Source: Protopterus annectens (lineage: Eukaryota; Chordata; Ceratodontiformes; Protopteridae). From it: a stretch of DNA of 64,000 bases. The notes below the pieces were generated by a model. It was not told the DNA's origin, made no database searches, and saw only the letters and a program-made list of their open reading frames with translations. Positions within the stretch are counted from its first letter, which is position 1. Each line of letters opens with the position of its first letter. The stretch is taken from positions 1,784,619,839 through 1,784,683,838 of the forward strand of contig NC_056743.1 in NCBI RefSeq assembly GCF_019279795.1. The letters run 5' to 3'. The position numbers and the translations under genes are program-made. This document shows, one piece after another, positions 23,200 to 33,437 of the stretch.

Positions 23200-24205
23200 G
23201 ACACCTCTGAGAAAAGCTGCATAGGTGGAGGCTGCTCTGGTGGAGTGAGACCTGACCCCCCCCCCCCTTGAGGGGAGGCTTTACGTGTTATTTGTAGCAG
23301 AAATGGATGCAGTGTGCTATCCATTTGGAAATGGTTTGTTTGGAGATGGCTTTGCCTTCTGCCCCTGTAGCAAAGCTAACCAGCAATTGATCAGACTTTC
23401 TGAAGCATTTAGTCCTGTCTAGATAGAATCTGAGCTGTCTGTGCACATCTAGAGAGTGCAGGATCCTTTTCCCCTTGTTCTGGGAATTAAGAAAAAAGGT
23501 GGGCAAATGAATGGGTTGGTTGAGAGCCACACTGGACACTACCCTTGGGCATGAAGGATGGGTTAGTCCTGAGGGATACTCTGTCAGCATGGAAGATGAT
23601 AAAGGGTTCCACAGCCATGAGTGCTTGCAGCTCGGAGACTCTTCTGGCTGAAGTGATGGCCAGAAGAAAAGTGGTCTTCCAGGAGAGAAATTTTAGCTCT
23701 GCAGAAGAAGATGGTTTGAAGGGGACAGGGTGAGCTTTTCCAACACAAAGTTAAGGTCCCAAGCTGGGGTTGGTGCTCTTCTGGGTGGCCTCAAGTTGCT
23801 AGCCCCTCTTAGGAACAGTTTGATCAAGGGGTGTGATAAAAGGGGTTGCTCAGTGGGAAAATTAGCAGAGATAGCAGAGGCATGAATTTTAATAGAGGAA
23901 AAAGAGAGGTCCCTGTGTAGTAGGTCAGTTAAATAATCTTGGATGAGAGGGAGGGAGGGCTGTGCCATACTGGCTCCCTTAGCCTGAATCCAGGTGCAGA
24001 ACCTTTTCCATTTGTCAGCATAAGACTTTCTAGTGCTAGGACGTCTGGCCTCACGTATAACATCTAGAACCTGTTTACTGAGGTTGGCAGATTGATCGGA
24101 GGTTAGGGAATAAGCCAAGCTGCCAAACTGAGTGTCTGCAATTGGGTATGCATGATTACCCCTTCCCTCTGGGTCAGGAGGTTTGGAATCTGAGGAAGAT
24201 GCCAT
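23200..24205 (-). pseudogene. Element C tyrosine recombinase
   Basis: The N-terminal core-binding domain (REARRPSTRKSYADKWKRFC, then SFSSIKIHASAISANF) lies at 24205-23693. TSARRVSEL with the first catalytic Arg is near 23650-23625, and 23590-23288 holds the central part with ISKQTISKWIAHCI. The HSTRAA box and the WISVHTFTKHYHL Tyr region follow near 23255-23130 but in another frame. The switch is at the poly-C run at about 23260-23273. Confidence 0.85.
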
Positions 24206-24249
24206 GGAGGCAGTGGGGACAGGCTGCGCAGCAAGGGGTATAAGTGCTA

Positions 24250-25419
24250 GCGAGGCCAGTCTCGAGCTATAAGAATTGTCCTTGGTTTTCCTCCTTTATT
24301 TTGAGCAGTACCCTGGAGATGAGAGGAAGTGGAGGAAAGGCACAGACCGACCGATAGACCCAGGGGAAGGACAGGGCATCCACTTTCCAAGCCATGCAGT
24401 GATGCTCCCTGGTGCAGAATTTGCTGTGCTAATGGTTGGTAAGGGAGGCAAAGAGGTCAACCTTCGGGGTGCCCCATTTCTGAGTTATTATAAGGTGAAA
24501 GTTCTTCTGTTGAGCTGCCACTCGTGTGGGTTCAGAAGAGTTCTGCTTAATTGGTCTGCCAGAGAGTTGAGAGAACCTAGTAGGAATTGTGCTAACAGGT
24601 AGAGTTGCATAGAGGCTGTGTGCCAAAGGGTCATGGCCAGCCTGCACAGAATGTAGGAGCAAGTCCCTCCCTGCTTGTTGATATACCACATTACAGTGGT
24701 GCTGTCTGTTTTGATCAGGAGAGCCCCTGGGGACAGAAGCGGCTTGAAAACTATCAAGGCATGCTGGACAGCCATCATCTCTTTTTGGTTGATGTGCAGA
24801 GGTATTTGCTGTGGGCACCACTGGCCCTGTATGCACCTGCCATCCAGGTGTGCACCCCAGGCATAATCTGATGTGTATGTGGTGAGGATCTGGGTGACGG
24901 GGGGGGGGGGGTGAGAAAGGTTGTCCCTTGTTGTGGGAGCATGCTGTTGCCCACCAAAGAAAATCTTTTCTGAGGCAAGGAATTATAGGCATAAGAGTCT
25001 CCATGTCTTGAGAGTGCTGACACCAGAGGCTTTAAGTACCACTTAAGTTTACTCATATGCAGTCTGGCATATGGAATGAGTAGTATGCAAGATGCCATGA
25101 ACCCCAGAGCTTGCAGGATCCTCCTTGCAGATAGTGGAGGTCTGGTGGCTAGTTGAGAGACGTAGGCTGTCAGAAAATTTTGCTTTTCTGGTGTAAGGAA
25201 TGCCATCTGGGATGCTAGATCCAGGCTTACTCCCAGGAATATAATCCTTTGGGTGGGCATCTGTTTGGATTTCTTTTCATTGACTGTATACCCAAGGGAG
25301 GTTAGTAGGGACATTACAAAGGCCAGATGCTTGAGTAGCTTTTCCTGGCTGCCTGAATTAGGCAGTTGTGCAAGTATGGGTAAATCTGGATATTCCTTTG
25401 TCTGAAAAAGGCAATGGTC
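24250..25419 (-). pseudogene. Element C RT C-terminus, RNase H and Dam-like domain
   Basis: Directly after the LTR insertion the RT resumes with APTIAFFRQRNIQIYPYLHN: the catalytic YLDD has become YLHN (about 25377-25366), so both Asp residues are lost. The connection region is 25314-24775. RNase H motif KTDSTTVMWYINKQGG and SLADQLSRTL are in 24778-24488. A 'KVDLFASLTNH' block of the methyltransferase-like domain follows near 24450-24420. A poly-G run at 24900-24912 breaks the frame. Confidence 0.85.
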
Positions 25420-25424
25420 GGAGC

Positions 25425-26302
25425 TGTTAGAGTGTATTTAACAGTGAATAAAAGGTTGAAAGTAATTCTGTTACAAATATGCAACATAAATAAGGTATAA
25501 AATAAAGCTTGCTTAAATGTAGAAATAGAGTTTAGCAATAAGTGATTAGCATCCATACTAAATGACTGTGGATTGAAAAATAAGGAATCTGCTTAATGGA
25601 CGTGTTTCCTTACAGACTCAACAAAAATGTAAAAAAGTAAGAATGTGTGCATTTTACACTGTAACCAAGAAAGATGACCTCTTACAGACTTAGCATAAAT
25701 GTGAAAAACAGGATATATGTATTTCACATTGTCAGTAAGAAAGCTAATCTGCTTTCTTAAAGACTGGACAACAGGACATGTTTCTATCATATGGCACTGT
25801 TAACCAAGGAAGTTTGAATGATCAGGTCAGCATTTGTATGTGTTTTTCCACAAGGCGTTTCCTTAAAAGACAATACCAGTACAGGATGAAAACATTTTTT
25901 CTGCAAACACCAGCAAACAGATGGTTTCATACAAAGACCAAAATAGAATACCAAGGAGAAAAACAGGATGCAAAACCACTATAAAGAGACTATAGTAGAT
26001 AACATTGTTAGACATAGTTTTTTTGTATTGTATCTCTCATATCATCCATGCTGTTTGAGAAGTAAAGTAGTAAGGTGTAACTAAAGCTGCAACAGTAGTA
26101 TGTGTGGTTTGTTTATAAAAAGTCATGTATTGGTTACTGCTCAGAGTTTGGTGCTACATCAGTGTACACTGCAAGTTTCTGTGGGCAACAGACTGTGATA
26201 ACTAGACTTTGATTTCAGCAGAATCCAGCCAGTAAGACCTTAGGGTCTTAAGAAGACTTCAGATCCATCACTGTAAGCAGCACCTTGATACTTAATTTTT
26301 CA
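25425..26302 (+). mobile_element. Solo LTR of an LTR retrotransposon or endogenous retrovirus
   Basis: An 878-bp insert splits the RT gene of element C. It begins TGTTAGAGTG and ends TTTTTCA, so it has the TG...CA ends of an LTR. It is flanked by a 5-bp direct duplication GGAGC (25420-25424 and 26303-26307). It encodes nothing. A TATA-like 'TTTATAAAAAGTC' sits near 26111-26124, about 180 bp before the end, which suits a U3-R-U5 layout read on the plus strand. A diverged tandem duplication near 25608-25750 could be a U3 enhancer repeat. No primer-binding site or coding region follows, so it is a solo LTR left by recombination. Confidence 0.75.
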
Positions 26303-26770
26303 GGAGCCAGACATTTTGTGAAAACTCTGGGAGCAGTAGATAAGCCAAAGGGAAGCACAGAGATCTGAAAGTGCTGAGATCCTGCCCTGAAACTGAGATA
26401 TTTCCTGCATGATTCCCTTATAGGAATATGGAGTCAGGCCTCTTAGATCTAGGGTGGCTAGCCAAGCATCCTTGGACAGCATGGGTAGCAGCTGGTGGAG
26501 GGTGATTATTTTGAATTTTGGGATCACCAGGAAGGTGTTCATAATGGATAGATCGAGGATGGGGGGCCAGGTGCCCTTTTTTCTGGGTACCAGAAAAAGT
26601 CTGGAGTAGAAACCTTGGCCTCTCTGTTCTGCAGGAACATGCTCTACTGCCCTCATAGAGAGCAGGGAAAGGAATTGCTTTTGTGCCTCTGCCCACTGGT
26701 TTGGAGGTAGATCTGGAAACACTTTTGGGGTAGGAAGGGTGTGGAAAGAAAATTTGTATCCCTGGAACAC
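26303..26770 (-). pseudogene. Element C reverse transcriptase, N-terminal half
   Basis: Carries FYSRLFLVPRKKGTWPPILD, LSIMNTFLVIPKFKIITLHQ and a TLDLRGLTPYSYKG block where the catalytic Asp survives but the following Lys-Asp-Ala-Tyr is damaged. It ends SQSFHKMSGS at the LTR insertion point (frame-shifted relative of the FTKCLA block). The RT continues at 25419. Confidence 0.87.
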
Positions 26771-26925
26771 TATGTTGAGAACCCAGCGGTCATTGGTAAT
26801 GGTGGCCCAGGTGCTTGCGTGAAAGGAGAGTTTTCCACCTAGGGGTAAGTGAAGGTGGGCAGAAGGGGGAGTTGAGTCATTGTGGCTTAGAACACCCTGG
26901 TTTTGAAGTGGAGGTAGTCCACTGC

Positions 26926-27738
26926 TTAGATCTCTGCATTCCCTGTGGCTGCTGTCTGGGGGTCTGGTTCCCTGGGCTGGACTGGCTTAGTGGGAGCAGG
27001 AAAGGACCAGTGTTTGGTGGGACAATGCCTGCTGAAGCTGGATGGCTGAACCTGTAAGAAATCCTTAACTGTCTGCATAGATTTTGCTTTTTCTTCCATC
27101 TTTTTTAAGACTTTTGCCTTACTGCCAAATAAGTTGTCTTTGTACAAAGGGGCATCCAATAACTTAGATTTGACATGGTCTGGCAAGAGCTGTTCCTTAA
27201 GCCATGCATGCCTTCTAATGACAGATCTGGTGACTGCTACCCTGCAAGAAGCTTCTATCGCATCAAAACCACAGTGCAAGGTGTGTTTAGTAACTTGACT
27301 TGCAGAATGCATTAACTCTTGTAAGTCTTTAGATTCTGCACAGGCAGGAAAGGAAGATATTTTTTGTTTAAGGAGTTCCAAGGTATGTTGCTGAAATTTT
27401 AGCATATGGAACTGACAATTTAGTGCCCTGATAGCAAGAGTAGCTGAAGTGTATACTTTTTTACCCCATCTGTCTAGTGCTCGGGAATCCCTATTTGAGG
27501 GGGTGGGATTCTTAGCAGAGGTTGCTTTAATCCCTTTAGGCCCTTGAGAAATGACCTCAGGGTCAGCAGTATTATTTTTAAAGAGAAATTTGGGTGAGTC
27601 AGGAACTCTATAGTACCTGTTTGGTTTTCTGGGTGCAGGAGGGAGGGTGTCAGGAGCCAAGCTGGATTCCAGGAAAACATCCTCCACAACATCCAGGAGT
27701 GGGGGGATGGCCAAGGGTCTGTGCTGTGGAAGATCCAA
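26926..27738 (-). pseudogene. Element C ORF1, C-terminal gag-like part
   Basis: A 270-residue open frame with LPPAPRKPNRYYRVPDSPKF, ALDRWGKKVYTSATLAIRAL, NCQFHMLKFQQHTLELLKQK, a CGFDAIEASCRVAVTRSVIR block and a Lys-rich TVKDFLQVQPSSFSRHCPTK block. It is nearly the same length as the matching part of element D. The 5' continuation (zinc-finger part) is in other frames at 28110-28669. Confidence 0.83.
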
Positions 27739-28109
27739 GAATTCCCGGAGTCTCTTTTAGACTGAGGGTAACCCTGACTCTCCCATCGAAAATACTCCCT
27801 TAAGGTATGAAGTGTTTCCCCCCAAAGGAAAAATCCTCTGGTGGAGAGGCAGAAGGGATGGAATACTCTGCATCAGAATCCCCATAAGTAGAGAGGGGTT
27901 GCATGTCTCCATATTTAGATGCATCAGAGTCATCTGACTCTTGTTCAGACAAAACTACAGGGGACAGATCTCTTTTCTTTTTGGAGGGGGTAGCTTGGCT
28001 TCTGCCATTTTAAGCATTTGAGACTGAGGCAAGGAAGCAGGTGCCAGAGATTGGGTCATTGGTTTTTTGGGTGTGGTTCGTACCCTGAGCCTAAGAAACT
28101 CGGTAGTTT

Positions 28110-28669
28110 TCAAAAGAATGGTAGTCTCGAAAGAAGACGTCGGTTTGTGTTGAGAATCGGTAGTGCAAAGGACTTCCTCAGAACCTCTGCCTGCTCAGCA
28201 GCTCCAGATGCATCCAGGGTAGAGACGACCACAGGATCCTTAGTCGAAGAAGAGTTTTGTGGCATACCGGACTCTGAAAGGGTCTCAGTAGTGGCCTGCG
28301 AATCCACAGAAGCAGGCATCAGGGACTGTGAAAGCGCCTCACTGTGGACCGGAGAACTGACAACTAGCTTAACGGAAGCATCGTCGGTAGGTTTGGACCT
28401 GTGCAGTCTGTCTTTATCTTTACGTTTTTTTTCCGAAGATATGTTGTTGGATGGCTTACCAAAGCCATATCGGAGTTCAAGGACTGTAAGCGAAAACATC
28501 TGGTTACAATAAGGGTCCAACGATGGATAGTTCTAGAGTTGAACAAAGCACAGAAGCGACAGCGGGGGACGTTGTGGTCTGGGCCTAAACAAGTGACGTA
28601 GTAAGAATGAAAGTCTTGGTGTGGTATTTGCTTTCCACAGACTAAACAATTGTTAACTTTTTCTGACAT
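28110..28669 (-). pseudogene. Element C ORF1, zinc-binding N-terminus
   Basis: Starts MSEKVNNCLVCGKQIPHQDF with the conserved Cys/His cluster (C-L-V-C, C-L-G-P-D-H, C-R-F-C). A frameshift near 28430 moves the reading frame to 28520-28110, whose 'RKDKDRLHRSKPTDDAS' continues the alignment with B. The start matches B and D. Confidence 0.83.
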
Positions 28670-28800
28670 CGGTTAGTGCAAGAAAAAAGGCCTCTCAATG
28701 GGGTACTTACCTTTGGAAGACTTCAGCTTCAAATCTGTAGACGAAACTCAGGTAGTGGCCAACCAGCACTCGTGCGAACTGCTTCTGCTTCGAGCTACAC

Positions 28801-28970
28801 TGCAAGAAAGACTGATATTATGGCGTAGGCTACCTTACTTTATACTACTGATGACCTAATGTCAATCCTGAAGCGACAGTAACAGACGCAGAAATACTAA
28901 GCCTCTGGTATTCGGGCTGGCTGAGGGCTACCCTGGCAAGCCCAAATGTGATGACTGCAACAGTGAAACA
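28801..28970 (-). repeat. Element C, 5' inverted terminal repeat with TATA box
   Basis: Reverse complement of 22618-22795. On the minus strand 'GTAGTATAAAGTAAGG' (about 28850-28835) is followed about 25 bp on by 'CAGTCTTTCTTGC', the promoter/start arrangement seen in B and D. ORF1 begins about 170 bp downstream. Confidence 0.88.
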
Positions 28971-28982
28971 CAAAGAACATTT

Positions 28983-29270
28983 GCTCCTGCAGCACCTCTC
29001 ATTTGTAAAAATCCTATTCATCTCTCTGGGATTCACCATCAATGAAAGAAAAATGAAACAGACACCTACCAGGAAAATCATATTTCTGGGAGCCTTACTG
29101 GACACAGAACAGCAAATGGCCTTTCTGTCCCCAGAAAACAAAGTTTCCTACTAAGATACTTCACTACTCTGGCCTCCCTAACCCAGCCTTCTGCCAGGAA
29201 TTTCCTACAAGCTCAAGGGTACATGGCCTAATGCATCCTCCTAGTATCTCTGGTTAGAGTACACGAGGAA
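28983..29270 (+). pseudogene. Element B reverse transcriptase, 3' half after element C
   Basis: Resumes with HLLLQHLSFVKILFISLGFT, then NERKMKQTPTRKIIFLGALL, equivalent to 'HLNYAIHLLQALGYTVN...ITFLGANLD' in D. A stop at about 29151 ends the open piece. Further RT connection sequence follows in other frames. Confidence 0.88.
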
Positions 29271-29332
29271 AATTCAGTGGTACCTAAAGAACCTATGGTG
29301 TCAACACTCAACCTCTAGACAACTCCCTGCCT

Positions 29333-30140
29333 GTGATCCCTTGGATAATATCACAGCTCCTCTGGTGGGCCCAGGCCTGTGCACCGAACAAGGGACTTCC
29401 ATTTACCCTCCATCCATCAGACCAGACCATAACTACAGATGGTTCGGACATAGCCTGGGGCACCCATCTAGAAGGCAGATGCATCCAAGGTGTCTGGGAT
29501 GCACAAATACTACCCTTGCACATCAACCAAAAGAAAATGATAGCAGTACAAAACTCTCTGGCATCCTTCAATTCCTACCTCAAACCAGGGGTTCTTTTCA
29601 TAAAAACAGACAACACCACAGTCATGCGGTACATCAACAAACAGGGAGGGACTCAATCAAACCCACTGTGCAGACTAGCCATGAACCTACATCTTATAGC
29701 CCAAAACCTACCGGGCAACAACACCCTGGCAGACCACCTAAGCAGAAACCTGCTGGACCCACACAAGTGGCAAATCCACAGAGACATTTTTCTGTGAATT
29801 ATCCACATATGGGGGACCCCCCCCAGGTGGACCTCTTTGCCTCATTTAAATCACCAAGTACAGAAATTCTGCACCAGGGAGTACTATCACCTGGCCTGGA
29901 AGGCTAATGCCCTGACCTTCGCTTGGAATACCTCTGTGTATGCATTCCCACCTCTACCTCTTTGTGTATGCATTCCCACCTGTACCGCTCATTCCAAAAG
30001 TATTAATCAAGATAAGGGAGGAAAAATCAAGAGCAATACTCATTGCCCCAGATTGGCTCAGACAGGATTGGTACCCACTACTGCGCAGCCTATCTCACCA
30101 GTCCCCCTGGCAGCTAAATCTGATACCTCACCTGCTATCC
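29333..30140 (+). pseudogene. Element B RNase H and Dam-like domain
   Basis: 29333-29797 has RNase H residues in TITTDGSDIAWGTH, NQKKMIAVQNSLASF, FIKTDNTTVMRYINKQGG and NTLADHLSRNLL. Then VDLFASFKS, AFPPVPLIPKVLIKIREE and AILIAPDWLRQDWYPLL follow in shifted frames (29826-30090), the methyltransferase-like domain. A 24-bp tandem duplication with 'TGTGTATGCATTCCCACCT' at about 29935-29985 disturbs this domain, and a poly-G run occurs at 30142-30149. Confidence 0.83.
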
Positions 30141-30229
30141 TGGGGGGGGGCAGTGGCAAAGCTGCACCCAGACCTTCAGACACTCAGGCTCTCAGCAATG
30201 ACTTATTCTACCAAAACCAACAAGGAATC

Positions 30230-31230
30230 TATGCTAAGCAAGCAAGTCCTTGACATCATCACAGAAGCCAAAAGGCCCATCACCAGAAAATCTCATGCTG
30301 GAAAATGGGAAAAGATTCAGCTCCTGGAGCCAGTCCAAGGGGGCAGATATATATCTGCCCTCCGTTCCTCTTATTCTAGATTATCTTGCTGAGTTCTTAA
30401 CAAGGGTCTCTCTGTCTCCTCCATAAAGATCCATGCCTTGGCACACTTTGATACAGAATAGCCATTATTCTCCCACCCTTTTATCAAACAATTCCTTAGA
30501 GAAGCCTCTAATATCAGGGCTCCAAGAAGACAGCCCACCCCAGCCTGGGACCTGAACTACGTTTAAGAAAAGCTTACTCTGCCTCTCTTCGAGCCAGCAG
30601 CATCCTCAGATATAAAGTATCTCTCTTGGAAGACTGCCTTTCTCCTGGGTATTACTTCAGCTAGGAGAGTGTCAGAGCTTCAAAGCTTAATGGCCATTGA
30701 GCCATTTATCATCTTCCATGCAGACAGGGTCTCCCTGAGAACCAGTCCCGCCTTCATGCCAAAGGTGGTTTCAGATGTTACTCTCAGCCACCTGCTCACG
30801 TTCTTCCCTAACCCTCAAAACAAAGGGGAAAAGATAGTGCATTCTTTTGATGTGCACAGGCAACGCAGATTTTATCTGGATCGTACAAAGACATTCAGGA
30901 AAACTGACCAGCTCTTGGTCAGCTTTAAAACAGGGGCACAGAGGAAACGAATATCCAAACAGACCATTTCCAAATTGCTAGCACACTGCATCCAATTTTG
31001 CTAGTACTTACATGGAAAACCACTCCCTAGGACCATCAGAACCAATTCCACTAGGGCAACATCTACTTTCACAGCATCCCCTAGATGGGTACCCACCAAG
31101 GACATCCTGGAAGCTGCCACATGGATTTCAGTCCACAACTTCACCAAACATTACCATCTGAAGCTATTCTCAAAAGCTAGGGCTGTGTTTGCCTCTGCAA
31201 TTCTACAGGGCATGCTCACCCAATCTTAAG
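30230..31230 (+). pseudogene. Element B tyrosine recombinase
   Basis: 30225-30330 holds the core-binding start (SKQVLDIITEAKRPITRKS). RVSELQSL with the first catalytic Arg is at 30666-30690, and 30669-31004 is the central region ending in ISKQTISKLLAHCIQFC. Downstream, TNSTRATSTF replaces the HxxR box His by Asn. WISVHNFTKHYHLKL includes the Tyr candidate near 31120-31165. Stops near 30390, 30545 and 31003 break it. Confidence 0.85.
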
Positions 31231-31289
31231 TTTCTATTAACCTTCCACCCTTCTACTCAGCTTTGGGAATCCTCCAAATGGTTAGAACG

Positions 31290-31375
31290 GCAGCAGTAAA
31301 ACATGAACATAGTACAGTTGTGTACACTCACCATAAATGTAGATGTTCGAGTGTGTTCACTGCTGCAGTCATGCT
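31290..31375. repeat. Element B internal complementary region
   Basis: 'GCAGTAAAACATGAACAT' near 31293-31312 is the reverse complement of the outer 5' end (19758-19775). 'AGTACAGTTGTGTACACTCA' and the following 45 bp repeat, inverted, the outer 3' end at about 31660-31703. The core AGTACAG...CCATAAATGTAGATG is shared with C and D. Confidence 0.9.
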
Positions 31376-31486
31376 TTCCCTCTCTCCTTCACCCTGATAT
31401 CTGCTTTCCTTAGAGACAGACATGTTTCTATGGGGGTCTCTGACCCCATGACTACAAATTATTATTAACATTGGACTTCTTTGGTT

Positions 31487-31703
31487 GGTTAAGACAAGAA
31501 AAACTGAGGTAATGGCATCACCTGCTCTCTTTTATAGCTTGGACGACCTGACATCACCCAGCAAGCGACAGCAGCTGACGCACAATACCTTGACTCTGGT
31601 ACTCGAACCGACTGAGGGCTACCACAGCATGGATAACCCAATGGTTAGGACTGCAGCAGTGTTCACACCTGAATATCTACATTTATGGTGAGTGTACACA
31701 GCT
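31487..31703 (+). repeat. Element B, 3' inverted terminal repeat
   Basis: Reverse complement of about 19770-19940, extended by the outer end 'ATTTATGGTGAGTGTACACA' and terminal CTGTACTTT. Confidence 0.9.
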
Positions 31704-31769
31704 GTACTTTCTCCTTACAATTTTCAATAACTGGACTCCACCCAGCTGTACTAACCTAGTTTAATGAAA

Positions 31770-32060
31770 AAATAAATAATCACAATGCCATGATGTCCAC
31801 CTTCAAAAGAACATGTACATCCAAGAGCTCCATAAGCAGTCATCCTTGCAGAACTTTGTCCATGATTTTCCATTGGATTGAAGTGAAGCTTATAAGCCTG
31901 TAATTTTCCAGCTCTTTTGTAAATCTACCTTTATGCAAGGGATTTGAAAGTTTAGTTTTCTAGTCCTGTAACACTGCTCTGTTTTGAAGGATTGTTTAGT
32001 GAGGGATTCCTATAACTCTCCTGTAAACTACGTTATTGGCTGAAGCTGTATATCATGCAG
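31770..32060 (-). mobile_element. Possible decayed CR1/L2-type RT fragment
   Basis: On the minus strand near 31910-31830 the translation reads LISFTSIQWKIMDKVLQG, resembling the NYRPVSLTSVPGKIME-type motif of CR1 and related LINEs. Flanking sequence in the same frame is compatible but very diverged. Confidence 0.4.
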
Positions 32061-32189
32061 ATTTATGATATAATCTTTTTATTCTCCTTGAGTTCCTTTT
32101 CTGCTTCCTCCATGCTTTTGCTCGTTTTGACCCCATCCATGCCTGTCGAGCTTTCCATGTGGACACCCTGCTCTCTTGTTCCTCTACTG

Positions 32190-32597
32190 ATCATCATCAT
32201 CATCATCATCATCATCATCTTTCGGCTTTTCCTGTTAGGGACTGCCACAGCGGATCACCTGTTTCCATTTCTTCCTATCCTCTGCATCTTGCTCTGTCAC
32301 ACCAACCGCCTGCATGTCCTCTCTCACCACGTCCATAAATCTTATCTTAGGCCTTCCTCTTTTCCTCTTACCTGGCAGCTCCATCCTTAGCATGTTTTTC
32401 CCAATATACCCATCATCCCTCCTCAGCACATGCCCAAACCAATGCAATTTCATCTCTCTTGCTTTGTCTCCAAACTGTCCAACATGAGCTGACCCTCTAA
32501 TATACTGATTCCTAATCCTATCCATCCTAGTCTTGATAATGAGATAAATAATTAATTCAAGATTTCTGCCTGAACTGCATTCCTTGAGATGAAGCAC
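32190..32597 (-). mobile_element. RTE-like LINE, 3' end with (GAT)n tail
   Basis: The minus-strand frame 32597-32235 ends an RT C-terminus: LHWFGHVLRRDDGYIGKNML, RMELPGKRKRGRPKIRFMDV and KWKQVIRCGSP. This is the 'GHV.RRD..Y..RR...PG.R.RGRPK.RW' signature common to many vertebrate LINE RT tails. After the stop comes 'CGCTGTGGCAGTCCCTAAC', then AGGAAAAGCCGAAAG, and a (GAT)10-like tail at about 32220-32190. It is 5' truncated near 32600. The same tail ends the SINEs at 40 kb and 63 kb. Clade assignment (RTE/RTE-X-like) is an inference from the tail type. Confidence 0.7.
32191..32220. repeat. (ATC)n trinucleotide tract
   Basis: Tail repeat of the adjacent LINE read on its own strand as (GAT)n. 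Confidence 0.95.
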
Positions 32598-33134
32598 ACA
32601 GAGTGAAATGAAATGAAGTGAGGGCTCACATTTATTTGCATTAGTTTGATATGCATATATTTATGCTAAACGATTAATGCAAACAGTGTGCCACAGAATT
32701 TTAATGCGCTGCTTCTTTACTTTCTGCACAAGGTTAGTTTATACCAGAGTGTCAGCTAGTTCCAATCCCTTCCCATAACCTGGTAGTAGGAACTCATCAG
32801 TCTATTAATAGACTCAGCACAAGAAGCTGTAGTAATTGGTTGTTTTGGACCATTTCTAGCTCTTTTGTAGTTCACTGTTTAAAATCTGCATTTGCACGGC
32901 TAACAAGGTTAAACTTTTTCTGGCTCCGCCAAGTCTGCTCTTCAAATTTTCCCTTAAGGAAGCTCTACTCTTAGTATAACCAGACTACTCAATGTATTAT
33001 AAGCTTAGCACTTGTTCTCAATACTTCTCTACTAAGTAAGCACTCTCGTACTAAGTAAAGCACTACATCTACTTACCACCCCTGTGAATATCCACTTCCC
33101 TTAAAGGTACAGCACTCCCTTATACTGTTCTAGC

Positions 33135-33434
33135 ATGTCGAGTGGTAGATTACTGGCGTCGTCTCCAGTTCAGCTGGTCAATCTGGATATCTTGAGACAA
33201 TGCTACAATTGTCTCATGTACACAGACAACCCTTTCCTCCTCCCAACAAACACAAATACATGTGAGAGATGCAACTATATAGCCAAACTGGAGGCTGAAC
33301 TCTCTCAACTCAGGGCTGGCATGACCAGACAGGAGGAGATGGCAACCACACACACAACAATCCCAGTCCCACATAGACCTACCACAACTACAAACCAAAC
33401 ACATAAAAACACAAAGACATACTGGAGGCTCTAA
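33135..33434 (+). pseudogene. CR1 ORF1, N-terminal CxxC/coiled-coil part
   Basis: Starts MSSGRLLASSPVQLVNLDIL, then C-Y-N-C and C-E-R-C pairs (a zinc-binding-like arrangement), and a short heptad stretch IAKLEAELSQLRAG. A tandem TAATAA at 33432-33437 ends the frame, yet the same frame is open after it up to the esterase. ORF1 is therefore interrupted once, in phase, or two compensating indels surround the stop. Confidence 0.72.
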
Positions 33435-33437
33435 TAA

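Larger units (their letters stand above)
22573..28982 (-). mobile_element. DIRS-type retrotransposon, element C, inserted in element B
   Basis: Minus-strand DIRS. The 5' ITR is about 28970-28801, ORF1 28669-26926, RT 26770-26303 plus 25419-24775, RNase H/methyltransferase-like 25004-24250, tyrosine recombinase 24205-23200, ICR about 22985-22908, and 3' ITR about 22795-22573. The outer 3' end starts AGTACAGTTG. The trinucleotide GAA is found at both junctions with element B, and no longer duplication exists, as expected for recombinase-mediated insertion. Without the 883-bp LTR and its duplication it measures about 5.53 kb. Confidence 0.93.
19758..31703 (+). mobile_element. DIRS-type retrotransposon, element B, interrupted by element C
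   Basis: Plus-strand DIRS. The 5' ITR is about 19770-19940, ORF1 20065-21960, RT 21970-22572 and 28983-29270, RNase H/methyltransferase-like 29333-30140, tyrosine recombinase 30230-31230, ICR 31290-31375 and 3' ITR 31487-31703. Without the insert it is about 5.5 kb, the same as C (without LTR), D and E. The RT frame runs up to a DYKE codon block at 22572 and resumes with HLLLQHLSF at 28983, matching the homologous place in element D. Multiple frameshifts and stops show it is older than C. Confidence 0.93.

Noticed and set aside
25425-26302. Full endogenous retrovirus
   Set aside because: No gag, pol or env sequence and only one LTR; it is a solo LTR.
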